Part shown: one piece after another, positions 8,129-16,561 of the stretch
Layout: each line of letters begins with the position of its first letter
Numbering within the stretch: the first letter of the stretch is position 1
Program-made: the position numbers and the translations under genes
Assembly: GCA_025354165.1 (NCBI GenBank)
Contig: JANXNI010000050.1
Location: 17,013 to 81,012 of the forward strand
Source: Burkholderiales bacterium
Lineage (GTDB): Bacteria > Pseudomonadota > Gammaproteobacteria > Burkholderiales > Casimicrobiaceae
DNA length: 64,000 nt
Direction: 5' to 3'
The notes under the pieces: generated by a model
Told to the model about the DNA's origin: nothing
The model's database searches: none
Seen by the model: the letters and a program-made list of their open reading frames with translations, nothing else

Positions 8129-10381
8129 ATGAAGCAGCCATGGCCCCACCTCGCGGCAACCGCCGCACTAAGCATCGGCACCCTTGCCGGAGCACAGTCT
8201 GCCGACGAACGAAAGGCGCTCAGCCAGTCAGTCAACGCGGAGGCCCTGCAACAGATTGGCCTCGACCTCCGAGACGAGTTCGATCGTCAGGAATCGCGCG
8301 TCCGCGACTACCTTGCCCTCAACCCCGGACAGTCGCGCTCATTTCAGAAAAACGGCGCGACGCATTACCTGTCGCGACTCGGTGCCGAAGGCAACCCGGT
8401 CTACATCAAGGCACGGGGGGGGGCCAACGGAACCAAGAGCAACCGTGAATCGGGTGCGCTGATCAAGGCCGACCAGCTCTATTCAGGGGGCTCCATTGGC
8501 GTGAACATCACGGGCACCGGCATGGTCGCGGGCGTATGGGATCCGGGCACGGTACGGGAAACACATGAGTTGCTGGTAGGCCAAGTCGCCAATCAGCCAG
8601 GTCAGACGATGGCGATTGACAACCACATGACGCACGTCTCAGGCACGATGGTGGGCAAGGATCTCGCCAGTCACCCTTCAGCGCGCGGCATCGCGTTCGG
8701 TGCCACAGCGCTGAACTACGATTCCGCCAACGATCTGGCAGAAATGGCACCGTTTGCCGCGAAGGGATACCTGATTTCCAATCACTCCTACGGCTTGGCC
8801 AACGACAGCACAACGCCGGTCTGGCAATTCGGTGCTTATGACGAAGAAGCACGCAACTGGGACACCGTCCTTAAAAATGCACCGCATTATCTGCCGTTTG
8901 TTGCCGGTGGCAATGAGCAGCAAAGCAACGGTAATATGACCAAGGTCGGGTACGACCTGATCACCGGCGCATCGGCCGCTAAAAACGCGATGACCGTCGG
9001 TGCCGTCAACGCCGACAAGTCCATGTCGGACTACAGCAACTGGGGCCCGACCGACGACGGTCGCATCAAGCCGGAGATCGTCGCCCGGGGCACCGGTATC
9101 GATTCTGCGCAAGCCTTCGACAAGGCCACGCCAAAAGCCCCGTGTGACAACTGCTACAGCGGTTCCGGAAGCGACTCCAGCGGCACGTCCTATGCGGCGC
9201 CTGCCGCTGCGGCTGCGGGCCTTCTGCTCCAGCAGTACTACAAAACGCTGAACCCGAACTACATGCTCTCGTCAACGCTCAAGGCGCTGATGCTGGGCAC
9301 GGCGGAAGATCTGGGTAACCCGGGACCCGACCACAAGTTTGGCTGGGGTTTACTCAATGTTGAAGCCGCGTCGAACGCGATCAAACACAACGGCGCGGTC
9401 GGCTCTATTGGCGCAAGTCGGGGTGCGGCTATCGTCGAGCGCACGACTAATCCGGCAGCGGACTCGACCTCAGAGGAGAGCTTCACCGTTTATGCCAAAG
9501 GCGGTGTACCGCTGGTCGTGAACATGGCGTGGATTGACGACGAAGGTGTCGAGCAAAAGGCGACCGACGGCATTGATCCGACGGTGTCTCGCCTGGCTTA
9601 CGAGTTCGACATGGTGGTGCGAGGCGGTTCACCGTCGGCAGACGTCCATCCATGGAAAATTCCGTCACTGGCTAACCGGACTGCGAACGCAACTCAAGGC
9701 ACCGGCTGGTTCGACGGCAATGGCGACGTGTTCAAGCAGGTCATCATCGGCACGCCTGTGGCGGATGGCCAGTACACAATTGTTATTCGTAAGAAAACCG
9801 GTTCTCCCGCAGCCGCGCGGACGATCTCGTTCGTCATTACCGGTCTGAAAGAAAGCGCTGTTGACCTGACTGCCAAGGCGAGCATGGTCGAGTACCTTTA
9901 CGCGTCACTCAACTACTACTTCCTCACTTCGCGTGCCAACGAGATCGCCCTGCTTGACTCGGTGCCAGCTTTCGCACGTACCGGTCAGAGTATCCCGGTT
10001 TACGTCAACCGCCCTGCGGGTACGCAACCGATCACCCGCTTCCGCTTTGACAAGATCGCGTTGAACGGTGCTAGGGATGGTCATTTCTACACGCTGGTCG
10101 ACAGTGAGATTGCTGCGATCAACGGATTGAATCCTACCAATACTCCGGGTCCGAGACTCCCGTTCAACGAAGGCGTCGATTCCTACGCGTTTCCGCCTGC
10201 GGTGGAGGGCGTTGGTGGGTCTTGTGCAGCGGGTTTGACACCGGTATTTCGCGTGTTCCGCGGCGCAGCAAAATTTCCGGATGACCCCAATCATCGGTTC
10301 ACCACCAGCCGGGCGATTTACGACGAGTTTGTAGCGAAAGGCTGGGACGGCGAGGGTGTGAAGTTCTGCGTGCCCGGATAG
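8129..10381 (+). CDS. Secreted S8 (subtilisin-family) serine peptidase
   Basis: A 750-residue exported endopeptidase. A signal peptide (residues 1-23) is followed by a prodomain (about 24-115) and a subtilase domain. The triad is visible: Asp138 in AGVWDPGTV, His169 in NHMTHVSGTM and Ser354 in SSGTSYAAPAA, with oxyanion Asn262 in VAGGNEQ. A beta-rich region follows, and the end carries two blocks resembling DUF5648 repeats (HFYTLVDSEIAAI and NHRFTTSRAIYDEFVAKGWD), a presumed binding module. ATG 8129 is chosen because AAGGAC lies just upstream and the signal peptide begins there. The orphan prodomain gene lies 83 bp upstream on the same strand. A hairpin terminator follows the stop. Confidence 0.88.
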   Translation: MKQPWPHLAATAALSIGTLAGAQSADERKALSQSVNAEALQQIGLDLRDEFDRQESRVRDYLALNPGQSRSFQKNGATHYLSRLGAEGNPVYIKARGGANGTKSNRESGALIKADQLYSGGSIGVNITGTGMVAGVWDPGTVRETHELLVGQVANQPGQTMAIDNHMTHVSGTMVGKDLASHPSARGIAFGATALNYDSANDLAEMAPFAAKGYLISNHSYGLANDSTTPVWQFGAYDEEARNWDTVLKNAPHYLPFVAGGNEQQSNGNMTKVGYDLITGASAAKNAMTVGAVNADKSMSDYSNWGPTDDGRIKPEIVARGTGIDSAQAFDKATPKAPCDNCYSGSGSDSSGTSYAAPAAAAAGLLLQQYYKTLNPNYMLSSTLKALMLGTAEDLGNPGPDHKFGWGLLNVEAASNAIKHNGAVGSIGASRGAAIVERTTNPAADSTSEESFTVYAKGGVPLVVNMAWIDDEGVEQKATDGIDPTVSRLAYEFDMVVRGGSPSADVHPWKIPSLANRTANATQGTGWFDGNGDVFKQVIIGTPVADGQYTIVIRKKTGSPAAARTISFVITGLKESAVDLTAKASMVEYLYASLNYYFLTSRANEIALLDSVPAFARTGQSIPVYVNRPAGTQPITRFRFDKIALNGARDGHFYTLVDSEIAAINGLNPTNTPGPRLPFNEGVDSYAFPPAVEGVGGSCAAGLTPVFRVFRGAAKFPDDPNHRFTTSRAIYDEFVAKGWDGEGVKFCVPG

Positions 10382-10398
10382 CGTTGCCATCGGGGAGC

Positions 10399-10416
10399 AG
10401 GCGCGGCGCGCCTTTT
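10399..10416 (+). terminator. Intrinsic terminator after the S8 peptidase
   Basis: A GC-rich hairpin (AGGCGC, loop GGC, GCGCCT) followed by TTTT, starting 18 bases after the peptidase stop codon. Confidence 0.5.
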
Positions 10417-10479
10417 CCCTGTGAATTGCAGCATCGTTAGAGACAAACTGCTTTATCGCATCATCGAGAAGGAAAAATC

Positions 10480-10827
10480 ATGCAACGCCTGCTTGCCATC
10501 GCCGTCACAAGCTCGGCTATGTCGATGTCGTTTGCTGCTTCTGCCTCGGCCGCTGAGCTGACATTTTTTCTAAACAGAAGTTGCGACCACTTGATTAAAG
10601 ACATCGCGGCCGCCAATAAAGCGGCCGCTTTCGCTCACGACGCGATCACGAATGCGCGAGACAAAGCGTCGCGAGAAAAGGGGCTGGCTGCCGCGTCCGA
10701 CGTGCTGGTTCAATTGAGTTGGTGGTCGTCGGCGGATCGCAGCAACACCGACAATATCCTGGCCCAGATTCGTGCCGAGAAGACGTTGATAGTTCGGGCC
10801 GCGCGGCAGAAACAATGTGTCGTCTGA
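10480..10827 (+). CDS. Small secreted protein of unknown function
   Basis: A 115-residue protein with a clear signal peptide (MQRLLAIAVTSSAMSMSFAA, cleavage probably after ASASA) and a good ribosome binding site (AGAAGGAAAA) before ATG 10480. The mature part of about 85 residues is mostly helical, with two cysteines (in NRSCDHL and near the C-terminus in KQCVV) that could form a disulfide in the periplasm. The Ala-rich segment AAANKAAAFAHDAITNARDK suggests an amphipathic helix. I do not recognise a family. It stands alone, with the peptidase terminator upstream and a methyltransferase gene 41 bp downstream. Confidence 0.6.
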   Translation: MQRLLAIAVTSSAMSMSFAASASAAELTFFLNRSCDHLIKDIAAANKAAAFAHDAITNARDKASREKGLAAASDVLVQLSWWSSADRSNTDNILAQIRAEKTLIVRAARQKQCVV

Positions 10828-10868
10828 TTTGATCTCGCCGTCTCTCTCTTCCCCGACCGTGGCCAGCC

Positions 10869-11573
10869 ATGTCTGAATCCGGTAGCGACGCCGCGCGCCT
10901 AACGTTGATGGCAGGGCTCAGGCAGCGCAGCATCGAGGCGATGGCGCTCGTTCCGGGCCAGCGCGCACTGGACGTGGGATGCGGTACCGGCACGGGCACG
11001 CTCGTACTTGCCGACTTGGTCGGAGCCAGCGGCATGGTCTGCGGCGTTGACTACGACGCGGCCATGATCGTAGAGGCGCAGCGACGGGCGAGCATTGACG
11101 GTGTCGACCAAAGGGTTTCGTACCATCAGGCGAACGCGGCTGCGCTGCCGTGGCCCGATGGCTATTTCGACGCCAGTCGCAGTGATCGCGTGTTGCAGCG
11201 CATGCTCGACCCCGAACGCGCCTTCACCGAATTGCTTCGCGTGACGCGCTCCGGCGGCCGCATCGTTGTGATCGACGGCGATTGGGCCACACTCAGCATC
11301 GATTCTGACGACGCCAACACTGAAACGCGGCGTGCGTATTTTCTGACAACGCTCAAGGTCGCCAACCCGTTGTCGGGGCAATGCCTGCAACGCCTGTTTG
11401 GGCATCACGGACTGCTGAATATCGAAATTGATGTGCAACCCGTGTTCGAGCGTGACACCGACGCTAGTTGGTGCTGGCAGCAAAGCGGCACGGCAGCGTC
11501 GGATGCCGACGGGCGATTCGCCAGCGCCAACATTGTCATTGTGTCGGGGCAGAAGGCATTTGCGATCAGTTGA
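10869..11573 (+). CDS. Class I SAM-dependent methyltransferase
   Basis: A 234-residue cytoplasmic methyltransferase of the UbiE/Methyltransf_11 type. Motif I is ALDVGCGTGTGTLVLADL (about residues 34-51), followed by the acidic ribose-binding end of strand 2 (CGVDYDAAMI) and a post-I motif with NAAALPWPDGYFDAS. Motif III is RSGGRIVVIDGDW. The substrate cannot be named from sequence; relatives methylate quinones, arsenite or small metabolites. It is preceded by the small secreted protein gene and followed by a palindromic repeat. Confidence 0.8.
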   Translation: MSESGSDAARLTLMAGLRQRSIEAMALVPGQRALDVGCGTGTGTLVLADLVGASGMVCGVDYDAAMIVEAQRRASIDGVDQRVSYHQANAAALPWPDGYFDASRSDRVLQRMLDPERAFTELLRVTRSGGRIVVIDGDWATLSIDSDDANTETRRAYFLTTLKVANPLSGQCLQRLFGHHGLLNIEIDVQPVFERDTDASWCWQQSGTAASDADGRFASANIVIVSGQKAFAIS

Positions 11574-11589
11574 TCCGACCGATGACCTA

Positions 11590-11705
11590 TAGCTTTTTGC
11601 TGAAAGTCCCACTGCATAAGGGCTTTAATCAATTTACGTAAAAACTCGACATTGTGGTTTATTGACGCCTAGCCCATTACAAACGGCGGTTTTATGAGAA
11701 AGCTG
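11590..11705. repeat. 116-bp palindromic element, copy 2
   Basis: Left arm AGCTTTTTGCTGAAAG then CACTGCATAAGGGCTTTA, centre ACTCGAC (between 11647 and 11648), right arm TAGCCCATTAC then GAGAAAGCTG. It is exactly symmetric about the centre and 116 bp long. It occupies most of the 278-bp gap between the methyltransferase and the YihY-family gene; I see nothing else in that gap. Confidence 0.8.
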
Positions 11706-11851
11706 ATTTGGGCATTTTGATCAGTCAAACAGTAAACGCAGCTGTGTGATTCCATGTCTAAATCATTGGTGACCCAACGCCGAGCGGCAGACATAGCGTG
11801 AGCACGGCGGGGCGTAACAACGTCGCCCGTACAGCAGGGTAGACTCCACGC

Positions 11852-12793
11852 ATGATGGCTAAGTCGTGGCGAACCAAAATACTGAGCCCGTCGGCCAGGC
11901 ACATATTGAGACATCCGGGGGCATTTGCCTGGGGCACTTTGAAGGCATTTCGTGCCAATCAGGGACTGCTGCTGGCCGGTGCCGTTGCGTATTACGCGCT
12001 GCTGTCGATCGTGCCGTTACTGATTCTGTCGGTCATTGCTTTGTCGCATCTGACCGACCAGCACCAGTTGCTGAGCACGCTCGGGCGCTATCTCGAATGG
12101 CTGGTCCCGGGCCAGTCAAAATCGATCATCGGCGAACTCGGTAACTTTCTGACGCACCGGGACACGGTCGGCTGGCTCTTGTTCGCGACGATGCTGTTCT
12201 TCAGCTCACTTGCCTTCACTGTTCTTGAAAATGCAATGTCTGTGATCTTCGTCCATCGCGTTGCCATTCGCCGTCGGCGCTATCTCGTCTCCGCGCTGCT
12301 GCCCTATTGCTACATTTTTTCGCTGGGTGTCGGGCTCCTGCTGGTCACGCTGGTGGCCGGCAGCTTGCAGGCGATCGGCGAGGAGAGCGTTGATTTTCTC
12401 GGTCGCGAATGGTCGCTGCACGGTGTATCGGGCGTACTGTTGTACCTGCTTGGCGTCGCCGGTGAGATTTTTGTGCTGACTTCGGTTTATCTGGTGATGC
12501 CGGTGGGCAGCCCGCGCTGGCGGCACGCGTTGATTGGCGGAGTCGTCGCCGCGCTGTTGTGGGAAATCACGCGCCACGTGCTGCTCTGGTATTTCTCCAC
12601 GCTGTCGCAGGTCAGCGTCGTATACGGTTCACTGACCACCGCCATCGTCGTGCTGCTGAGCCTTGAGATCGCCGCGACGCTGCTGCTGCTCGGCGCGCAG
12701 GTCATTTCGGAATACGAGCGGATCGAAAAGGGGACGCCGGATGCGCCTCCGAGAGCGTTTCGCACGGAGCAGAATGCAGCCGCGTCAACCTGA
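11852..12793 (+). CDS. YihY/BrkB-family inner-membrane protein
   Basis: A 313-residue polytopic membrane protein. The N-terminal GTLKAFRANQGLLLAGAVAY leads into YYALLSIVPLLILSVIAL, the signature of the YihY/virulence factor BrkB family, and about six hydrophobic segments follow (for example WLLFATMLFFSSLAFTVLEN and VYGSLTTAIVVLLSLEIA). The family was once annotated as RNase BN, which is not supported; its transport role is unclear. The start ATGATG at 11852 lacks a strong ribosome binding site. The length is usual for the short members of the family. Confidence 0.85.
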   Translation: MMAKSWRTKILSPSARHILRHPGAFAWGTLKAFRANQGLLLAGAVAYYALLSIVPLLILSVIALSHLTDQHQLLSTLGRYLEWLVPGQSKSIIGELGNFLTHRDTVGWLLFATMLFFSSLAFTVLENAMSVIFVHRVAIRRRRYLVSALLPYCYIFSLGVGLLLVTLVAGSLQAIGEESVDFLGREWSLHGVSGVLLYLLGVAGEIFVLTSVYLVMPVGSPRWRHALIGGVVAALLWEITRHVLLWYFSTLSQVSVVYGSLTTAIVVLLSLEIAATLLLLGAQVISEYERIEKGTPDAPPRAFRTEQNAAAST

Positions 12794-12890
12794 CGTTTCG
12801 CAGCCCGCCGTTGTGCTAAGTGGTGAAGCGTGGGCTAGATTGGCGCTACGATGTCGACATTCGTCAATCCCCCGCCTGCTGAGAGCCCGT

Positions 12891-14696
12891 ATGCACACCC
12901 GCCTGTCCCGCGCTGAAGTCGCAATCGATGAGACCTGGAACCTGGATGACCTGTTTGCAACTGAGGCCGACTGGGAGGCCGAGCTTGCTGCTGTCGATGC
13001 GGCGCGCGACAGTGTAAGCCCGTTCCAGCGCCGATTGGGCGAGGGCGCAGCGACGCTGCTGTCTTGCCTCAATACTGTTGAAGCCCTGGAGCAGCGTTTT
13101 GTGCGCGTGAGCACCTTTGCCCGTCTGCGCAATGCGCAAGACGGCACTAACCCGCAGTCGCAAAGCGCCGTAGCGCGCGCTGATGCACTGGAAGCCCGGC
13201 TCGGTGCCAGCGTCGCCTTTGTTGACTCTGAAATATTGCAACTACCCGACGGCCTGCTGGAGGAGTGTTTGGCGAGCGAGCCCGGCCTGGCGGTGCACAA
13301 GATGCGCCTGCAGGATCTGCTCGACGTCAAACCCCACCATCTGGGCGCGGAAACCGAGCGCGTGCTGGCCTCGCTAGGGGAGGTGCTGGACGCTCCCTAC
13401 ATGGTGTACGGCCGCTCCAAGAGCAATGACATTCAGTTTGCGCCGTTCACCGATGCGGCGGGCACCACCTATGCCAACTCCATCAATGGCTTCGAGTCCA
13501 ACTTCGAAACCCACAGCGACCCCAGCGTGCGGCGCGGTGCCTGGCAGTCTTTTAGCGCCGGGCTCAAAGCCTACAACCACACCTACGCCGCAACCTTTGC
13601 CACCGAGGTCAACAAGAATGTGGTGATGGCACGGCTGCGCGGCTACGCCAGTACCGAGGACTACCTGCTGCAGCCGCACAAGATTCCGCGCGCGGTGTAT
13701 ACCAACATCGTGCAAATTATCCGGACCGAACTTGCGCCGCATATGCAGCGCTACGCCCGGCTCCGCCGCCGCGCGTTGGGACTGGATAAGCTGTTGTACT
13801 GCGACATCAAGGCCCCGCTGGATGCTGAATTCAACCCGCGCGTCACTTACGACGAAGGCTGCAAACTGATCCTTGATTCACTGGCGGTGATGGGCCCCGA
13901 GTATTGCGACTTTGCCCACAAAACCATGAGCCAGCGCTGGGTCGACCGCAGCGACAACATAGGTAAATCGTCAGGTGCCTTTTGCGCATCTCCTTACGGC
14001 GTGCATCCCTACATTTTGATCACGTGGTCTAACACCATGAGGAATGTGTTCACGCTGGCGCACGAGTTGGGTCACGGCGGGCATTTTGGCCTGGCCATGA
14101 AGCACCAACGCTACGTCAATACGCGTCCCGCGATGCCCTTTGTCGAAGCACCGTCGATCATGAACGAGATGCTGCTGGCGCAGCACATCTTGGGCAAAAC
14201 GAGCGACCCGCGCCTGCGCCGCTCCGTCATCATGCAGGTTCTAGGCACCTACCACCACAACTTTGTGACTCACCTACTGGAGGCCGAATTGCAGCGCCAG
14301 GTCTACGCGTTGGCCGAGACCGGGCAGTCCATTACCGCTGCCGTGCTGAACCAGCGCAAGGGCGACATCCTGAGTAAATTCTGGGGCGACACGGTGGAGA
14401 TCGATGACGGTGCCCGCATGACCTGGATGCGCCAGCCGCACTACTACATGGGCCTGTACCCTTACACCTATTCGGTCGGCCTGGTGGCCTCTACCGCGAT
14501 GGCCAATCTGATCCAGGAAGAAGGCGAGCCCGCAGTGCAGCGCTGGCTCGGCGTGCTCAAGGCGGGTGGCACGATGAAGCCTCTGGAGCTGATGCAGGCC
14601 GGTGGTATCGATATGTCCACGCCAGCGCCGATTCATCGGGCGGTCGCCTACGTTGGCAAGCTGGTGGACGAATTAGAGCGCGCGTTCGCGGAGTGA
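12891..14696 (+). CDS. pepF: Oligoendopeptidase F (M3 family)
   Basis: A 601-residue cytoplasmic zinc endopeptidase that degrades oligopeptides. The active site is HELGHGGH (His391, Glu392, His395), with the third zinc ligand expected at Glu419 in FVEAPSIMNE; both features are typical of M3B peptidases. The N-terminal half carries the helical lid domain (ETWNLDDLF start, FAPFTDAAGTTYANSINGFE). The C-terminus has the substrate-binding block RMTWMRQPHYYMGLYPYTYS. The start at ATG 12891 gives the usual family length; the frame is open further upstream but that part overlaps the YihY gene. A 115-bp repeat related to the tRNA-Leu flank begins 20 bp after the stop. Confidence 0.9.
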   Translation: MHTRLSRAEVAIDETWNLDDLFATEADWEAELAAVDAARDSVSPFQRRLGEGAATLLSCLNTVEALEQRFVRVSTFARLRNAQDGTNPQSQSAVARADALEARLGASVAFVDSEILQLPDGLLEECLASEPGLAVHKMRLQDLLDVKPHHLGAETERVLASLGEVLDAPYMVYGRSKSNDIQFAPFTDAAGTTYANSINGFESNFETHSDPSVRRGAWQSFSAGLKAYNHTYAATFATEVNKNVVMARLRGYASTEDYLLQPHKIPRAVYTNIVQIIRTELAPHMQRYARLRRRALGLDKLLYCDIKAPLDAEFNPRVTYDEGCKLILDSLAVMGPEYCDFAHKTMSQRWVDRSDNIGKSSGAFCASPYGVHPYILITWSNTMRNVFTLAHELGHGGHFGLAMKHQRYVNTRPAMPFVEAPSIMNEMLLAQHILGKTSDPRLRRSVIMQVLGTYHHNFVTHLLEAELQRQVYALAETGQSITAAVLNQRKGDILSKFWGDTVEIDDGARMTWMRQPHYYMGLYPYTYSVGLVASTAMANLIQEEGEPAVQRWLGVLKAGGTMKPLELMQAGGIDMSTPAPIHRAVAYVGKLVDELERAFAE

Positions 14697-14716
14697 CGGC
14701 CTGCGGTGTCGGAACC

Positions 14717-14831
14717 GCAGGAATCAGGCGTGATCGAATGGTTTGAGAAACGGTTTGAAGAAGCCGCGTTGGGTGGCACATTTTTGACCCACTCGCGCCC
14801 ATCGGCCCGATTGGTGCAGGACCGGAATCAC
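14717..14831 (+). repeat. Direct repeat of the tRNA-Leu 3' flank (copy 1)
   Basis: About 115 bp similar to 16296-16419. Shared blocks include GAAACGG, GCCGCGTTGG, TTTGACCCA, CGATTGGTGC and ACCGGAATC. In the second copy the last blocks are the 3' end of the tRNA-Leu gene, so this copy carries a degenerate tRNA 3' fragment. The two copies bracket about 1.5 kb holding the metalloprotease-like gene. Confidence 0.7.
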
Positions 14832-15062
14832 AGAGGCTTGCACATAAGTAGGCTCAAGTATTCGTCGTCGTTATGTACCTCTAAAACCACCCAACTGTCC
14901 GCCGCCCACTGAATAATCGAGATTCGGTGCACCGACGCAATGAGCCACTCCTCAAACGAACGCACATTTATCCGTGTCGTTATTCAGGGCCACGATTCGT
15001 CTATTCAATCAGCAGCGCCCGTTTTGGCGACGAGGACTTCATTTTTTTTGAAGGAACGAACC

Positions 15063-16028
15063 ATGGCTCATTTTGTTGACGTACCTCATGGCCGCCCGCT
15101 GGATCCGATTCGTGATCGATCAAGCGGAATCAGGCTTGGCTCGGTGAACGAGACGGTGACGATTGGCCTTTGGGGCGTGACGCAAAAAGTAAGCGTTGGT
15201 GTGACCGACCCAGCTGGCGGAGGTGACAACGCCATTAGCTATGTCGTATCCGATACCCACGTCGTGCAGAACGGATGCCGAAAATTTTTCATTCGTGGCT
15301 TGGTGGACGGCTGCACCGTGACGGCGTCGGAACCCGGGGTACCTCCCATCGCTCCAGTGCCAGTAAAAGGGAACCGCGCGTTTAGCTGGAATGACGCGAC
15401 CGCATCGACCAACGCTCCTACGATTAAGCTCCTTGCACGGGGCAGCATGCAGCGCTTCCCGCCGATGCCCGAGGCAACTTGGCGCAAGTCAATCGAGGAG
15501 ACGCTGAGCGTCATGAAGCGCAACCCGGTGGGTGCCATCGTTCTCGCACAAGCGGCAAGTGCGAACATCATTATCACACCGTACATCAATACGCATTCTC
15601 GCAACGCGGACGCCGGCATCGCGTTCACACCACAGGATTACACGGGCCATGCAGCGTATGGAGGGGCCGCTGGTGTGCTTGCACACGAGATGGTGCATCG
15701 CATCGTACTAAAAGCGACGGGCACTTACGACGATGCCAATTCGTCGTACAACGAACCGGTAGGCTATGTGTTTGAAACCACCGATTTTGTTAGCGTACTC
15801 GTGCAAAACATGTTCTCCTCGGCGGAACATCGCGCGATGCGGCGAAAGGATCACACTAGAACCACTATACCCGGCGTCGACCAGGCCGACGCGCAGATGT
15901 TTGCGATGGATTTTGACGGACGACTTAACTATATGCGTATTCGCCTACCGTCGCTGTTCAACAGCTTGAAGATGGTGAACGTGGTGTGGAATCCAATTAA
16001 GTACTTTGGGGCGACTTCGTCGATGTAG
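15063..16028 (+). CDS. Putative HEXXH zinc metalloprotease, possible effector or toxin
   Basis: A 321-residue protein with no signal peptide. Residues about 15-105 look like a small beta-sandwich (ETVTIGLWGVTQKVSVGV). The C-terminal half has a zinc-protease signature AAGVLAHEMVHRI (His208, Glu209, His212), then NEPVGYVFETTDFVSVLVQN and HRAMRRKDH, where a third ligand would be expected. This pattern is reminiscent of M91 (NleD-like) and other secreted-effector metalloproteases, but I cannot assign a family firmly. ATG 15063 is supported by GAAGGAAC; an upstream in-frame ATG at 14940 has no such site. By eye the region is more AT-rich than its neighbours and it lies between two tRNA-flank repeats, which suggests acquisition. 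Confidence 0.55.
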   Translation: MAHFVDVPHGRPLDPIRDRSSGIRLGSVNETVTIGLWGVTQKVSVGVTDPAGGGDNAISYVVSDTHVVQNGCRKFFIRGLVDGCTVTASEPGVPPIAPVPVKGNRAFSWNDATASTNAPTIKLLARGSMQRFPPMPEATWRKSIEETLSVMKRNPVGAIVLAQAASANIIITPYINTHSRNADAGIAFTPQDYTGHAAYGGAAGVLAHEMVHRIVLKATGTYDDANSSYNEPVGYVFETTDFVSVLVQNMFSSAEHRAMRRKDHTRTTIPGVDQADAQMFAMDFDGRLNYMRIRLPSLFNSLKMVNVVWNPIKYFGATSSM

Positions 16029-16295
16029 CCTGCATAGTGCGATTCAACCTGCTTTGATTTGAACGTTCACGTCTGAACAACGTGCCGTGCAAACGTAACT
16101 TCCACAGAGCGTCGTTTTCCAAATGGTTAGTCCGTTCTTCCAATCCTAGGGCACCATTGGAGGAGCACTGCAAAACTGAACAGTGGAACAAGTGGAAACG
16201 CAAAGTAGGGCTCTAGATCGATGAGGGTCTGGCAGGCGGCGGTTACGGCCCTTCATGCGTCGCGACCCTGTCGCGTGACGCTATCCGCGCTAACA
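16029..16295. other. Gene-free stretch before the tRNA-Leu flank repeat
   Basis: Between the metalloprotease-like gene and the tRNA-Leu flank repeat. I see no convincing reading frame, promoter or terminator. One perfect 10-bp palindrome, TGAACGTTCA, lies just after the gene end. Confidence 0.4.
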
Positions 16296-16419
16296 GCAGG
16301 AGCGGGTGGATAACGCACGATTGAATTGCTTGGGAAACGGCATGAGGTCGCCGCGTTGGCTGGCTCATATTTGACCCAATCGCGCTCATGGCGCGATTGG
16401 TGCCCGAAACCGGAATCGA
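16296..16419 (+). repeat. Direct repeat of the tRNA-Leu 3' flank (copy 2)
   Basis: The partner of 14717-14831. It comprises about 100 bp downstream of tRNA-Leu plus the tRNA 3' end. Next to the tRNA it contains the perfect inverted repeat CAATCGCGC ... GCGCGATTG (about 16376-16398), which on the minus strand could act as a transcription stop for the tRNA, although it lacks a T tract. Confidence 0.65.
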
Positions 16420-16491
16420 ACCGGTACGCCCGCTATTCACGAAAGCGGCGGATTTTAAGTCCGCTGTGTCTACCAATTCCACCATTCGGGC
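16398..16491 (-). tRNA. tRNA-Leu(TAA)
   Basis: On the minus strand the acceptor GCCCGAA pairs with TTCGGGC, followed by discriminator A and an encoded CCA. The anticodon stem-loop GCGGACTTAAAATCCGC gives anticodon TAA. The long variable arm and the TTCGATTC T-loop are typical of a class II leucine tRNA. Length is 94 nt including CCA. Confidence 0.95.
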
Positions 16492-16561
16492 AATGCAATT
16501 GAATGACTGAATTCTAGCGGGCCAGCCGAGTGGTTCATTGCGCTGGCAAGAATCGTTGCAG

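Noticed and set aside
14940..15062. N-terminal extension of the metalloprotease-like gene from ATG 14940
   Set aside because: The frame is open, but a good ribosome binding site sits only before ATG 15063 and the extension looks non-coding.
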